Below are positions 1 through 10,633 of a stretch of 64,000 bases of DNA, in pieces. Position 1 is the first letter of the stretch, and each line of letters begins with the position of its first letter. This DNA is from Camellia lanceoleosa. Its lineage: Eukaryota > Streptophyta > Magnoliopsida > Ericales > Theaceae. The stretch spans positions 86,332,131 through 86,396,130 of the forward strand of contig CM045763.1 in the NCBI GenBank assembly GCA_025200525.1, given 5' to 3'. The notes beneath the pieces were generated by a model, which was not told where the DNA came from, did no database searches, and saw nothing but the letters and a program-made list of their open reading frames with translations. The translations under genes and the position numbers were made by a program.

Positions 1-617
1 GTTAGGTGTGAGAGGTATATTAGGTAGTCTTGCTGAGGTATCCTGCTTGACCATTTGGCCTAGTTGTATATAGAAAAGCTGTAGAGACTATTCCAAACTA
101 GGACAGGATGCTCACCCGAATGTAGGATTTCATGAAATTGCTTGATTTAAATAGTGAACCCTAGTTCATGACAAAAACTAGGACAGGGAAACCCTATCCC
201 CTCATAGGGGTGTTTTGGCTCTTTTTTAACTGGTATGTGCTTTATAATGAAACTATGCAGAAGTGTGCATATTAGTGGTATAGTTGGTATTTGTTTTGGG
301 GAAAGAATTCAAGACTGGTCTGATCCTCTGACTTTGATCGTATACGTGTTGTTGATAACATCTTAGCTGAGGTGTTGCACAGTTTCTGATTACTGCTCTT
401 TTGCTTTATTTCTTTTTGCTAGGTAGTTTAAAACCATAGCTTCAGAAAGTTCGGATATCTCACAAGTACTCTGGACCCGAGTTGGAAAACTTTGTAAAGC
501 TGGGGATCTTGTACGGGGGTAACCCGTGTTTACCTCACTCTCACCAGTTACAAGACGGAAGAGAATCAGGCAGAGTTCGCGGTCCAATTCTTACAACAAT
601 CACCTCTTAGCTCACCT
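1..617 (+). other. Leader region of the giant element, no gene seen
   Basis: No convincing coding sequence was found on either strand. The segment lies directly upstream of the gag-like reading frame, so it is most likely 5' untranslated or ORF1-type leader of the giant element. No primer binding site or LTR end was recognised here, so the 5' LTR must lie to the left of the window. Confidence 0.4.
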
Positions 618-2496
618 GTGTTCAATTCGGTCCAAGAGCAGTCAACTACTTCCAGTTCAGCGCAAGAAAGGTCGCCTATTACAATGACACAATATCCCCT
701 GGCCAATATGAAGGAACTGATACTCCAGTTGCAGCAAACAATGGAAGCACTACAGCATAATGCGGCCTGTCAAGTTGAGGTTATAGTCCGTCAGGCCGAG
801 GTCATAACAAGGTTACAACAACAGCAACCACAGCCAGCTATGGCCTCTGTATCCCATGCACCCACCACGGCTATTCCTGTGCCCAATCCCACTGTTAATG
901 TTGCCAATTCTCAAGATCCACAAAACTAGGGTAATCTGATTTTTCCAATCCAAATAGAACTAATCCCAGCTCAAGCTTCCAAAGCCTCGGTTTATCAGAC
1001 CGAGGCTCCATTCGAGTTCGAGGTTGACCTAACTGCACTCAAGGTCAACAAACTGGAGAAATTGTTCAAGAAAGCGCAAGGGGTCAATTCCATTCTAGAC
1101 ATAGAGGATGGATACATTGATTCCATGGTTACATTACTAGATCGGTTTAAAATGCCGCATATTGATCATTTTAACAGTTTTGGGGATCTGATGGTTCACT
1201 TGCTACTGTTTTCAGATATCTTGCGGCTGATGGGCTTGACTAGACTACAGAAGCTGTCTCTCTTTGGTCGCACCATGTCGGGTATAACAGCCATTTGGTA
1301 TGCTAAGTTGGAAGATTCTGTCAAACAGAATTGGGAGGAGATGGCCGAGGCCTTAATTGCTCAATACTCTTATAATACATAGATTGAGGTCACAACTCAT
1401 GATCTCAAGGCAACTCGCCAAGATCCGAAGGAGGGTTTTTCTGAGTTTGTGTCAAGATGGAGAGCTAAAGCCTCAATGATGACCACGAGGCCTTTCGAAA
1501 AGGACCGGATCAGAATAGTCGTCTGGAATCTGCATGGCAAGTTGTTGTAGAAAATGATTATGCTTCTGTTTTTTACGTTTATAAAACTTCATGAAATAGG
1601 AGTGCAAATTGAAGATGCCATGAAGTAGGGGCTTATTACAAATGAGAAGAAGTCGGCAAAAAGGCCGTTTGTTCGTAGTTCCAATGTTGCCAGCGGTAGC
1701 ACAGCTGTGAGGCCATCGGATGTAAGTGTTGTCACCACGACAAAAAATTGCTAACCCTTTTGCCAATACAAGATCACAAATGTCATCTAACCCTACCCGA
1801 CCCCAGAGGACTTTTAACCAGTTATACATGACCCTTTCCAAAGCCATGCAAGTGTTGATAAAAAAAAAAGGACATCTCAAACCCTTAGAACCTTGTCCAC
1901 TTCCCGACCCTCTTCCATCCAAACACAACCCCATAAAATACTATGCATTTCACCAATAGCATGGTCATGACACCGACTAGTGCTTCCGATTGCGTCATGA
2001 GATTCAGGATCTCATTGACAACAAGGTGATCACTCCAACTCAGAACCCAAATGTAACTACCAACCCGCTTCCATCCCATAATCAAGTCCCTCCACCTAGA
2101 AATCTAAACTTGATCCATACATTGGCCGGCTCTTATGACCCCAGCGTATATATTACCCCCTCCCATCTACTGAAACCAATGTTGTTCATTCCTGAGGGCA
2201 CAGATCTGTGCATGATGGACGCATTTAAGCCACAACCCGAGCCTCATAATATAGTGACAATACCCGTGGTAAAGGAAGGTTTAGTTTTAGAGGGAGATAT
2301 TAGTCTGTTGTCAGAGTGTCTTAGGGACTTATCTAAGAGGGTGTATGATCCGAGTTGCTATATTATGCCAACTAGTCAAACCAAGCTTGAATTAGTGCTA
2401 CTAAGCTCGATAGACGTCAATGTGGTCAGGGTGGATGGCCCAAACCAAGGGTTGGATGATTTGGCAGACCTCGAAGAGGGTTTGGAGAACCTATAG
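618..2496 (+). pseudogene. gag: gag (capsid and zinc knuckle), giant Tat element, broken
   Basis: This is the structural polyprotein segment that would form the particle core. A Gln-rich helical N-terminal part (618-929) is followed by the retrotransposon gag core (about 1010-1640) containing the motifs FGRTMSGITAIWYAKL and EGFSEFVSRWRAKA, which are typical of Tat/Ogre gag. A degenerate zinc knuckle lies around 1935-2000 (Y-x2-H-x3-GH-x4-C), with the first Cys changed to Tyr and a stop inside it. Stops at 927, 1379, 1546, 1625 and 1957 split the frame, and most are TAG where Gln is expected. The last open piece (1990-2496) is the linker after the knuckle. The start at 618 is only the first Met and the true start may lie upstream. 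The assignment to gag is firm; the exact limits are not. Confidence 0.75.
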
Positions 2497-3192
2497 TTCT
2501 TTAATGAGTATGATCAGGGAGATGTACAGATTGGGTGGTTCGACCTGAACATATCAACTAATAACACCAGATGGTTGAGTGATGAGCTAGACAAAGAAGA
2601 AGAAACTGGGGTAAAACCAGAGAGGAAGAAAGCAGAAGTAGCTACAGTGCCCGAGAAGGCGGATAAGAAAGGAAAACTGCTGGAGAACACATGTGTGGGA
2701 AACCCAAGTCAAAAAGTGAGGGTTGTGAACACCACAGACACTTAATAGGAAACTGCATTGAGACAGTTCGAGAGAGAAAGAGTTGAGGACAGTTAGAAAA
2801 TTGCAACCACTTGTACCCTTGAGAAGAGCCCTTGTACTGTGAAGTTGATTTAGGTGGAGCCGGACAACTGTTTGTTGGCAGCTGACGGCGAGTGGTGAGA
2901 TGACAACGATTTGTGTCTGGTTCATACTGATGAAGATTGGGGAGGCTGCCTCCCTGATAATACATGGTATGTTGAGGAAATAGACCATCTTACCCACAAT
3001 GGACGGTATTTTAAGCTGCCACACCTGGATCAAGCAAAGGCGTTTGGAAAAGACAAAGAGGCCGAGAAACAGAAGAAGAAGCAACTAGAACAAGAATCAA
3101 TGCTGATACAGCTTAAGAAAATCCAAGCTGACATCTTTATTTGGGGGCTCCGTATGGCTTCATGGGTGCACTGACAGGCAGTATTATCGGCA
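2497..3192 (+). other. Degenerate gag-protease linker
   Basis: This stretch between gag and protease has short + strand frames rich in Lys and Glu (about 2590-2680 and 3030-3130) but no domain I can name. The open frames on the opposite strand have no recognisable motif and are taken as shadows. It is most likely the decayed linker of the gag-pol polyprotein. Confidence 0.45.
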
Positions 3193-3993
3193 ATGGACAA
3201 GGCCAAATTATCTATTGATACTACGCCCGAGCAACTTGTGGGCCTAGTTTTTCCAAGTGGTGCCAAGCCAACACTCACTTTCTCTAACAAAGAACTGCCC
3301 CCGGAAGGCTCGGCCCACAACAAGCCATTATACATTTCTGTGAAATGCAAAGAGAAGTGGGTGCCGGTGGTGTTGGTAGATACCGGTTCTACCATTAATG
3401 TCTGTCCATCCTGTACTGCCTATGTGATTGACCTTAAACTGACAGACTTTATCCCTATAGCCCAAGTGATACAGGCGTATGACAACACAATCCAAGAGGT
3501 CATGGGTACGGTGAACGTCCGAGTCCAGGTGGGCCCAACTAAGCAAGAGATCGAGTTTCACATCCTGGATATACTGGCTACCTTTAACTTGTTACTAGGG
3601 AGGCCTTGGTTAAGTTACGTGAAGGCTGTGTCCTCTATCCTCCATCAAATGTTGAAGTATCCTCATGAGGGAGGAATAACAGTTGTTTTTGGGAACTCAG
3701 CCATCCATCCACCTCCGGAGGTGACTACACCAGTCCTAGAAATCAACCATGGCGCCGAAAATGTATTCCTCTCGGGATTCATTCTAGTTGAAGCCCGAGT
3801 AGTGCAGACCATTCTGGTCGCGGATGAAGCCATGTACGTCAGTGCCCAGTCCATCTACTTTATGAACAAGCTGCGGTATGTTCTGGGAATGGGACTAAAA
3901 AAGAGTGGGCGGAAAGATGTTGCAGCATTAACGAAGGTGCCACACAACTCGCATACCTTGGGATTGGGATATGTACCTACCAAAGAGGACTAG
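3193..3993 (+). CDS. Retroviral-type aspartic protease segment of giant Tat pol
   Basis: This 266-codon open segment holds the pepsin-like half-protease that cleaves the gag-pol polyprotein. The active-site motif VLVDTGSTINVCP lies near residues 60-72, and the second conserved strand NLLLGRPWL lies near residues 131-139. This spacing and sequence fit plant Ty3/gypsy proteases. The residues after about 190 form the spacer toward RT. It is the only pol segment of this element without an internal stop, but it is flanked by stops and is not expected to be expressed as part of a working polyprotein. The Met at 3193 is simply the first in the frame; in an active element this would be an internal part of gag-pol. 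Confidence 0.82.
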   Translation: MDKAKLSIDTTPEQLVGLVFPSGAKPTLTFSNKELPPEGSAHNKPLYISVKCKEKWVPVVLVDTGSTINVCPSCTAYVIDLKLTDFIPIAQVIQAYDNTIQEVMGTVNVRVQVGPTKQEIEFHILDILATFNLLLGRPWLSYVKAVSSILHQMLKYPHEGGITVVFGNSAIHPPPEVTTPVLEINHGAENVFLSGFILVEARVVQTILVADEAMYVSAQSIYFMNKLRYVLGMGLKKSGRKDVAALTKVPHNSHTLGLGYVPTKED

Positions 3994-4767
3994 GTAAGGA
4001 AGGGAGAAGAAATGAAGGGCAGAGCCAAAGCCAAGAGAGTTGGAAAGCATTATGAGCTCATCCACAGGCCAATTTGGGGAATGCTGAATGGTCGTGTTGT
4101 TTGAGAGTGAGAGAATTTCCCTTTTTGCGGCTTTCCTGAGCCTTGGGTAACTTCCTCGAATGAGCGTGTCCCCAGGTTTGAGATCTTCTTTGATCTGCAG
4201 CTGCAGGACAGTGATAAGGAAAGGGTTGAACCAAGCATCAAAGTTAGCCAGAGCACGGAAGATGACTCAGACAATAACGAAGCTGAAGTAGGGACAACAC
4301 TGACCAATCTCTTAACAGATCCTGCAACTGACATAGAGAACTTGGGGGATAACTTTACTGTCTCCATGATTGGGGAAGGATCAGGTGTGGATCCAACCAG
4401 TGGTATTTTGGATGCATCAAAAGTGTTGCGTCTTACTTGGCAGCTGGAAGAGGGTTATCTTTCTAGTTTTGAATCAGGTGATGAGCCAAAATTTGATTCC
4501 ATTGAATTTGTGGAGTCGGAATCAGATTCAAGTCAGTTCAGGAGGCCTGAGTTTGGTATTTCTGGGGGTGGCAACCCGGATACCAAAGTCCTGTCTAGGT
4601 CTTTATTCAGCTTTTCTTTTGAGTCTGTAATTGAATATCTGGACTTTTGAATGAGAACTCTGTAGATTCTGTGTACTTTTCTATACCGCTAGTTTTTATG
4701 TGTTGACCAAGATTTTTAAAATTTTAATGAAAACAAAGAGGAAGAAATTCCTCTGGCTTTAAAAAAT
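3994..4767 (+). other. Protease-RT spacer of giant Tat element
   Basis: The spacer holds an open acidic, Ser-rich piece (4342-4650) but no named domain. The codons just before 4768 read into the N-terminal lead of Tat RT, with an acidic run near 4735. Ogre elements are known to have an intron between protease and RT, so an intron here is possible, but I could not choose donor and acceptor sites with confidence. Confidence 0.4.
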
Positions 4768-5830
4768 TTGATTAATCTAGAGGAGGAAGGGTCTGTTAAG
4801 CCTTGTTTTGATAAAATCATTGCCATTAATGTGGGCATAGAGAAGGATCCGTGTTTGGTCCAGATCGAGTCCACATTGTCTTCACGGGAACGTGAGGGTT
4901 TAATCTCTTTGTTAAAAGATTTCAAAGATGTTCTCGCACGGTCCTACGAAGACATGCCTGGTATCGATCCTAAGATTGTACAGCATCAGATCTCTCTCGA
5001 CCCCGAGGCTCGACCAGTCAAGCAGAAGCTGCGCAGAGTTCATCCGGATTGGGCACTAAAAATCAAGGAAGAAGTCACCAAGCAAATTGATACAGGATTC
5101 TTGTTAGTATCCAAGTATCCAACCTGGTTGGCCAATAGCGTTCCAATGCTGAAGAAGGATGGCAAAATTCAGGTTTGTGTCGACTTTTGGGACTTGAACA
5201 AAGCCAGCCCGAAAGATAACTTTCCACTGTCACATATTGATGAGTTAGTAGACTCCACAGCGAGGCATGCCTTACTCTCCTTCATGGATAGGTTTTCTAG
5301 ATATAACCAGATTCTGATGGCACCCAAGGACAGAGAAAAGACAGCATTCACCACTCCGTAGGGCACCTACTGCTACCGGGTCATGCCTTTTGGGTTAAAA
5401 AATGCTGGGGCTACCTATCAGAGGGCTGTGACCACCATTCTGCATGATATGATCCACAAAGAGGTTGAGGTGTATGTAGATGACATGATTGTCAAATTCA
5501 AAGAGTGAGAAGGCCATTACACCACACTGGAGAAATTCTTTCAACGGATCAGAGAATATAGATTGAGGTTGAACCTATAGAAATGCACCTTCGACGTAAC
5601 GGCAGGGAAAATGCTGGGCTTTTTGATCACAAAAAAGGGGAATCGAAGTTGATTCTTCCAAAATCAAGGTCATCTTAGAAATGCCACCACCAAGGACTGA
5701 AAAAAAGGGGCGTGGCTTTCTGGGTAAAATGCAATTCATTAGACGGTTTATCTCCAAAATAACCTTGACTTGTGAACCGCTATTTGGTTTCCTTAAGAAA
5801 GGGAAGAAATTCCAAAGGAGAGAAATTCCA
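4768..5830 (+). pseudogene. Reverse transcriptase, giant Tat element, broken
   Basis: This is the RNA-dependent DNA polymerase domain of the pol polyprotein. The open part (4768-5361) contains the lead-in motif YEDMPGIDPKIVQHQ and the fingers motif VDFWDLNKASPKDNFPLS. After a TAG at 5359 the frame continues with [15 protein letters not shown] and the catalytic box VYVDDMIVK (about 5470-5496). Another stop (TGA near 5506) and one at 5578 precede the thumb motif, which is then frameshifted near 5640. Catalytic YVDD is intact, but the three stops and the frameshift make the copy inactive. The lineage call to Tat rests on these motifs together with the downstream second RNase H. Confidence 0.85.
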
Positions 5831-5891
5831 ATAGGATGATCGATGTCAGTTTTCCTTTGAGTAGGTCAAGCAGTACCTCCAAAACCCACCT

Positions 5892-6781
5892 GTGTTGTTG
5901 CCACTAGAGCCGAGGAAGCCTCTGATTCTATACTTGTCAGTGACTGATTCGACTATAGGATGCATGCTCGCCCAGGAATCTGAAGATAGGGTGGAGAAGG
6001 CCATCTACTACTTGAGCAAGAAGATGCTAGACTACGAGACCCGCTACACTCCCTTGGAGAAAGCTTGCTTAGCCTTGGTATGGGCTACCAGGAAGTTGAG
6101 GCACTACTTGTTGGCTTACTCTGTAATCCTGGTTTTGAGATTAAATCCCATTAAATATCTCTTTGAGAAATCAGCACTTACGGATAAGTTGGCTCGTTGG
6201 CTGCTTCTTCTCTCCGAATTTGATCTCAAATATGTTACAAGCAAATCAGTTAAGGGGAGAATGGTAGTGGAATTCCTGGCGGATCACCCAGTAGAAGGGG
6301 ATGAGGCAATGGAATACTTGTTTCCAGATGAAGATGTTCTACCAGTGGAAAAGGAAACGTGGACGATGTATTTTAACGGAGCGTCCAATCAGTACAGCTA
6401 TGGGATAGGTGTGTTGCTGATAGCACCCGATGATTCCCACATACCTTTAGCCTTCAAACTCAGGTTTAAGGTGTCTAACAACGAAGTAGAATATGAAGCG
6501 TGCATTGCTGGTTTAGAAGTTGCCTTAGGACTAGAGGCAATAAGGTTGGACGTAATCGGAGACTCGAACTTGGTTATTTCTCAAGCAAACGGAGACCGGA
6601 AAGTCAAAGAAGAGAAGATGAAGGTTTATCATCAGGCCCTGGATATTCTGATTCTGAGGTTAAACTAACAATTATGCATCTGCTTAGAGAGAACAACAAG
6701 TTCGCTGATGCTTTGGCAACTTTATCTTCTATGGTAGACATCCCATTGGAAGTGAAGATGCATCCAATCATTATCGAATAG
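5892..6781 (+). pseudogene. Tandem RNase H domains (gypsy type, then archaeal-like), giant Tat element
   Basis: An open segment (5892-6668) carries the end of the standard gypsy RNase H, with YLSVTDSTIGCMLAQ and YTPLEKACLALVWA, followed by a second RNase H starting near 6358. The second domain has the motif WTMYFNGAS, then NNEVEYEACIAGLE and IGDSNLVISQANGD, matching the archaeal-like RNase H (aRNH) that marks the Tat lineage. The first catalytic Asp of aRNH (normally DGAS) is Asn here. A stop at 6667 interrupts the domain and the tail continues in another frame to about 6780. The domain would remove the RNA template strand during reverse transcription. Confidence 0.82.
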
Positions 6782-6789
6782 AAATACAC

Positions 6790-8070
6790 GCCGGCTTATG
6801 AGACTATTGCCGCAATAGATGAAGTGCAAGACAAAAACCCCTGGTATTACGATATTTGAAACTTTTTGGAAAAAGAGACGTATCCACCAGGGGCAAGTGC
6901 CAAGGAAAAACGGGGAATACGACATTTGGCTGTCTAATTTATCATTTGTGGGGGTAAGCTGTATAAAAGAGGTCATCTGAGAATGCATAAGCTGTGTGTG
7001 GAGGAAGAGGAATCAAAGCATCTTATGGAGGCTATCCATGGTGGGGAGTGTAGGGCACACATGAAAGGTGTGATGCTAGCCCAAAAAATTCTCAGACAAG
7101 ATTATTACTGGTCAACCATGGAGAAGGATTGCATTGGTTTTGTGCAGCAATGCCATAAATGTCATGAACATACCGCCGTCTAAGCTTTACAATATGACTT
7201 CATCATGGCCTTTCTCAGTTTGGGGAATTGATGTTATCGGTGTAGTCACCCCAAAAAATTCAAATGGGCATGAGTTCATTCTGGTGGCGATTGACTATTT
7301 CACAAAGTGGGTGGAAGCTCAGTCCTATGCGGTGTTGAAAGCGTCGCATGTGGCCAAATTCATTAAAAATAACCTTATCTGCCGGTACGGAGTTTCAAAT
7401 GAGATCATATCAAATAACGGCTCACACTTCAAGAAATAAGTGGTGGATCTGCTTGAGAAATACAACATGGCTTTTCATAAGTCATCGACATACAGACCAC
7501 AGACTAATGGAGCTGTTGAAGCCGCCAACAAGAATATCAAAAACATCTTGTAGAAGATGGTGAAAACTTACAGGGACTGGTCGGATAAACTGCCGTTCGC
7601 GCTCTAGGGCTACAGAATCTCAATTCGAACATCTATAGGGACAATCCCCTATTCTCTCGTCTATGGGATAGAGGCTGTTTTGCCAATTCAAATTGAAGTG
7701 CCATCGCTGCGAGTTATGGCCAAGTGTGAGATAGCGAAGGTGGACTAGCAACAGAGTAGATTTGAGAAGTTAATGTTGTTTGATGAGAGAAGATTAAGGG
7801 CATTATATCATGTCCAGGGCTACCAATGCCAAATTGCTAGGGTTTTTAACAAGAAAGTTAAGTCCAAAAACCTCAAGGAATGAGACATGGTACTGAAAGA
7901 CAACCGGACTCCCATCCACGACCCTAGGGGCAAGTTCAGACCTAATTGGATTAGTCCTTATATCATCAAGTCTATCTGGTTAGGAGGGGCGATCATTCTC
8001 ATAGACCTAGATGGCATGGAGTTTTCATAGTCGATCAACATGGACAGGTTGAAGAAATACTACCCCTGAG
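6790..8070 (+). pseudogene. Integrase, giant Tat element, broken
   Basis: This is the enzyme that inserts the DNA copy into the host genome. An N-terminal HHCC zinc-binding part is visible around 7036-7165 (HGGECRAH, then QQCHKCHEH). The catalytic core follows with WGIDVIG (first Asp), IISNNGSHF (second Asp changed to Asn) and NGAVEAANKN (Glu). Stops occur at 7181, 7437, 7552, 7606, 7747, 7881 and 8027. The C-terminal end around 7900-8070 shows the usual FRPNWISPYIIK and DRLKKYYP motifs, so the polyprotein end is at about 8067. Two frames are needed to read the core, showing at least one frameshift near 7180. Inactive. Confidence 0.83.
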
Positions 8071-10633
8071 AGGCTCACTAGTCCGAAAACCCAAAAGAGC
8101 AACCTAGACAAAAGTTAGATCATGAAAAATTAGAAATAAAGAAAAACTGAGCTCGCAAGGTCGAAAACCTAAAAGGGTGACTTTGACAAAAATTAGAGCA
8201 CAAAATAAGAGAGTTAATACTCGAGTGAACCTGAACCGAACTACATAAGGCTTGATTCCCATTTTTGGTATATGTAAGCAACTTCATCCTGAAGTTTGAC
8301 TGTAACCATCTCCAACTCAACTGTCTTATTCATTCATATTTGATTAGGTCATCTTTCTTTATTATCAGTTAGCTTGATTGTGATCTGTTGATCTTTCTTT
8401 ATTATGGGAAGTTGCAATCTGTTGATTCGGGGTTGTACATCTTGAGGGGTGATTTCGTGTGTGTTAGGCAGTGATCATTCTAGAAAATCGTTTTGAAAAG
8501 TTTTAATAAAAGTTGATTTTGTTCAAAATTTTACCTTTTTACAACTTGGACCATTTTGGGAACAAAAGGAAATTTTTAGTGCTCACAACTTTAATTTCAT
8601 TGATTTCAACACAAGTACATTCTCCAACTTTCTGATTGAAAATCAAAGTTGCTTTTACATCATAAAACTTGAAAATGAAGGGTAAAGCAATAAATAAGGG
8701 GCATAGATGAGTCAGGTGTTCCTGCATCCTCTGCTCATGCTCGCGGGAATCTCTTCAGCCAAAGTTGGCCCAAACTATGCCTCATCCTTGAGCCAAGCCA
8801 AGCACTCCCCAAAAAGGGCATAACTGAAGCTAGGGGCAGGGGCCAGAAGCTCTCTTATCCTCCAAGCAATGAGGTATCGAGGCAAGTGTGAACCACGATG
8901 TAAGAATGAAGTTAGGTATTCTACCTCCTCATCGGGACGTGTTTGATCATGCCCAAACTGGTGTTTGAATTAGAAAGGGAAGTAGAGCGTGCAATGCATA
9001 AGGCTAATCAATTGTATGCTCGATTGTCAGGTCATACTGTAGCTCATTTTAGCCAAGTCAAGCCAGGGACAGCGCCAAGCTATGTCAGCTACCGTTTTGT
9101 TGCACATCTAGTTGCACCACTATCGCTTATTAGGAAAATCCACTAGTCGCTGGCGGAAGAAGCAAGCTCGGGCTGAATATTCGGGGCAAAGATCCACCAC
9201 TTTTAGCTTATCCATGAGCCATACTTGGGAAAGGATGAAAAAGAAGAGAGATTAAAGAATAGAGAGGTGTACGTTAAGAGAAAAGTAAGAAAAAAGCTTT
9301 GAGAGGAAAATAGAGCGTGAGTGTCGAGTGATGTAAGAATCACATATATAAGAAATGGTGGAAAATGATACCTGGAGCAATATTGGACTCCCCGCAAACC
9401 TGGTGGTCTCTCGCCGATGAAAAAGATTTAAACCCATTAGGGTTTCGACCAGGGCCAAGCCAATGCAACTCTTACCCTATTTCAGGCATTGGGCTACTTC
9501 GACTAGCTTGACGCTGGCTCCGTCGTAACTAAGGGCAAGAAGAAAATGTGTGAGCATACATAAACAACGGGCATGTTACTGAAAACCTCGCCACAGAAGG
9601 TCGCCTCTGTTTCCGATATCGAAAAACCGATGAATCAAGTCGGGTATATCTAGCTTCCCGTCATGAGCCAAAGATCAAGCTTCGTGCAAATTAGGCCCAC
9701 ACATCCATCCCAAAGTTTGGGCATGGCCAAAACGGGGTTGAGGCATGATTTCTTCGTCACGTCGGGATTTTGGCAACGCCTAAAACTCTTCAAAAGTTAG
9801 GCATAGTTCTTGCGTTTTGAACTGAAATACATGTGTAATTGGGTCCCAACATCGGACCGCAATATGAAGGAACGAAAAACAAAGTAGAGTACGGCTTAAC
9901 AAAAAAAATGCGTTTATGCCAAAACCTTAGAAATTCACCTTTTCTGTGACATCTAAAGTGGCTATCCAATCCGTGAGCTTCTTGACAAGGAATATCTGCA
10001 TTTGTAGAAAAAACAGCAGCTAAAATGAGGTTCTGGAGAAGAAATCATGAAGGAAGACCTTTTTGTAGAAGATAGGGCTGTGAGTGGAAGCCACCTGTCA
10101 GCCAGCTGGTGGCTCACCACAAGTGGCTGGCCATCCACTTTTAGTGGCCAACCGTACACTATTTGTGGCCAATTGTCCACTTTTATTGGTCAGTCGTCCA
10201 CTTGTGGGTCTGGCAATTTTGGCAATTTGGTTTTGCTTTGGTCTTCATGTTCTAAGGTCTTGTTTTGAGTCTTTTGGTTTTAGTAAATGTAAATAGCTAT
10301 GTTTTGCTGTTTTTACTTTGTTTATCGAGTTGTATTTTGTTTTTGGTCGTTGGTCGACTCATTATCTAATTGAGAGTATTGTTCTAATACAAGTATTCTC
10401 GGTTTCAAAGCCAACTCCATTTTCATGTTATGCAAGTGTGGCGCTCATGATGCAAAATGAATCTATTTTCATAAAAAAAAAATGCGAGGTTTTATTCCGA
10501 TCATGGTTTTTTACAAAAGGTACAAGTCATTTCAAAAGGAAAGTAAAACTAACTGAAGCTATACATGTGCTAAGCTACAAAATAAAAGAAGCTAAGCAAA
10601 AGAGTACAAAAATCTATGCCAGTCGCCTCAGGC
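8071..10633 (+). other. Non-coding region between integrase and antisense PMD gene
   Basis: No coding sequence is supported here. At 8237-8310 lies a conserved Tat/Ogre 3'-region block (CCGAACTACATAAGG, then GATTCCC and TATGTAAGCAACTTC). The region 8440-10050 has no recognisable feature. At 10090-10210 there are repeated GTGGC-CACTT words of the kind seen in this element's other non-coding parts. The right end (10300-10633) would be the 3' UTR of the antisense PMD gene. Confidence 0.45.
8237..8310 (+). repeat. Conserved Tat 3'-region block, copy 1
   Basis: The block has the order GAACTAC, GATTCC, GGTATATGTAAGCA, which matches the conserved element found ahead of the polypurine tract in many plant Tat/Ogre elements. 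A second copy with the same order lies at 32964-33020, so the antisense PMD gene is bracketed by the two. Its function is unknown. Confidence 0.55.

Noticed and set aside
2587..3395. Open frames on the - strand opposite the gag-protease linker
   Set aside because: No motif in any; the + strand in the same place is pol of the giant element.
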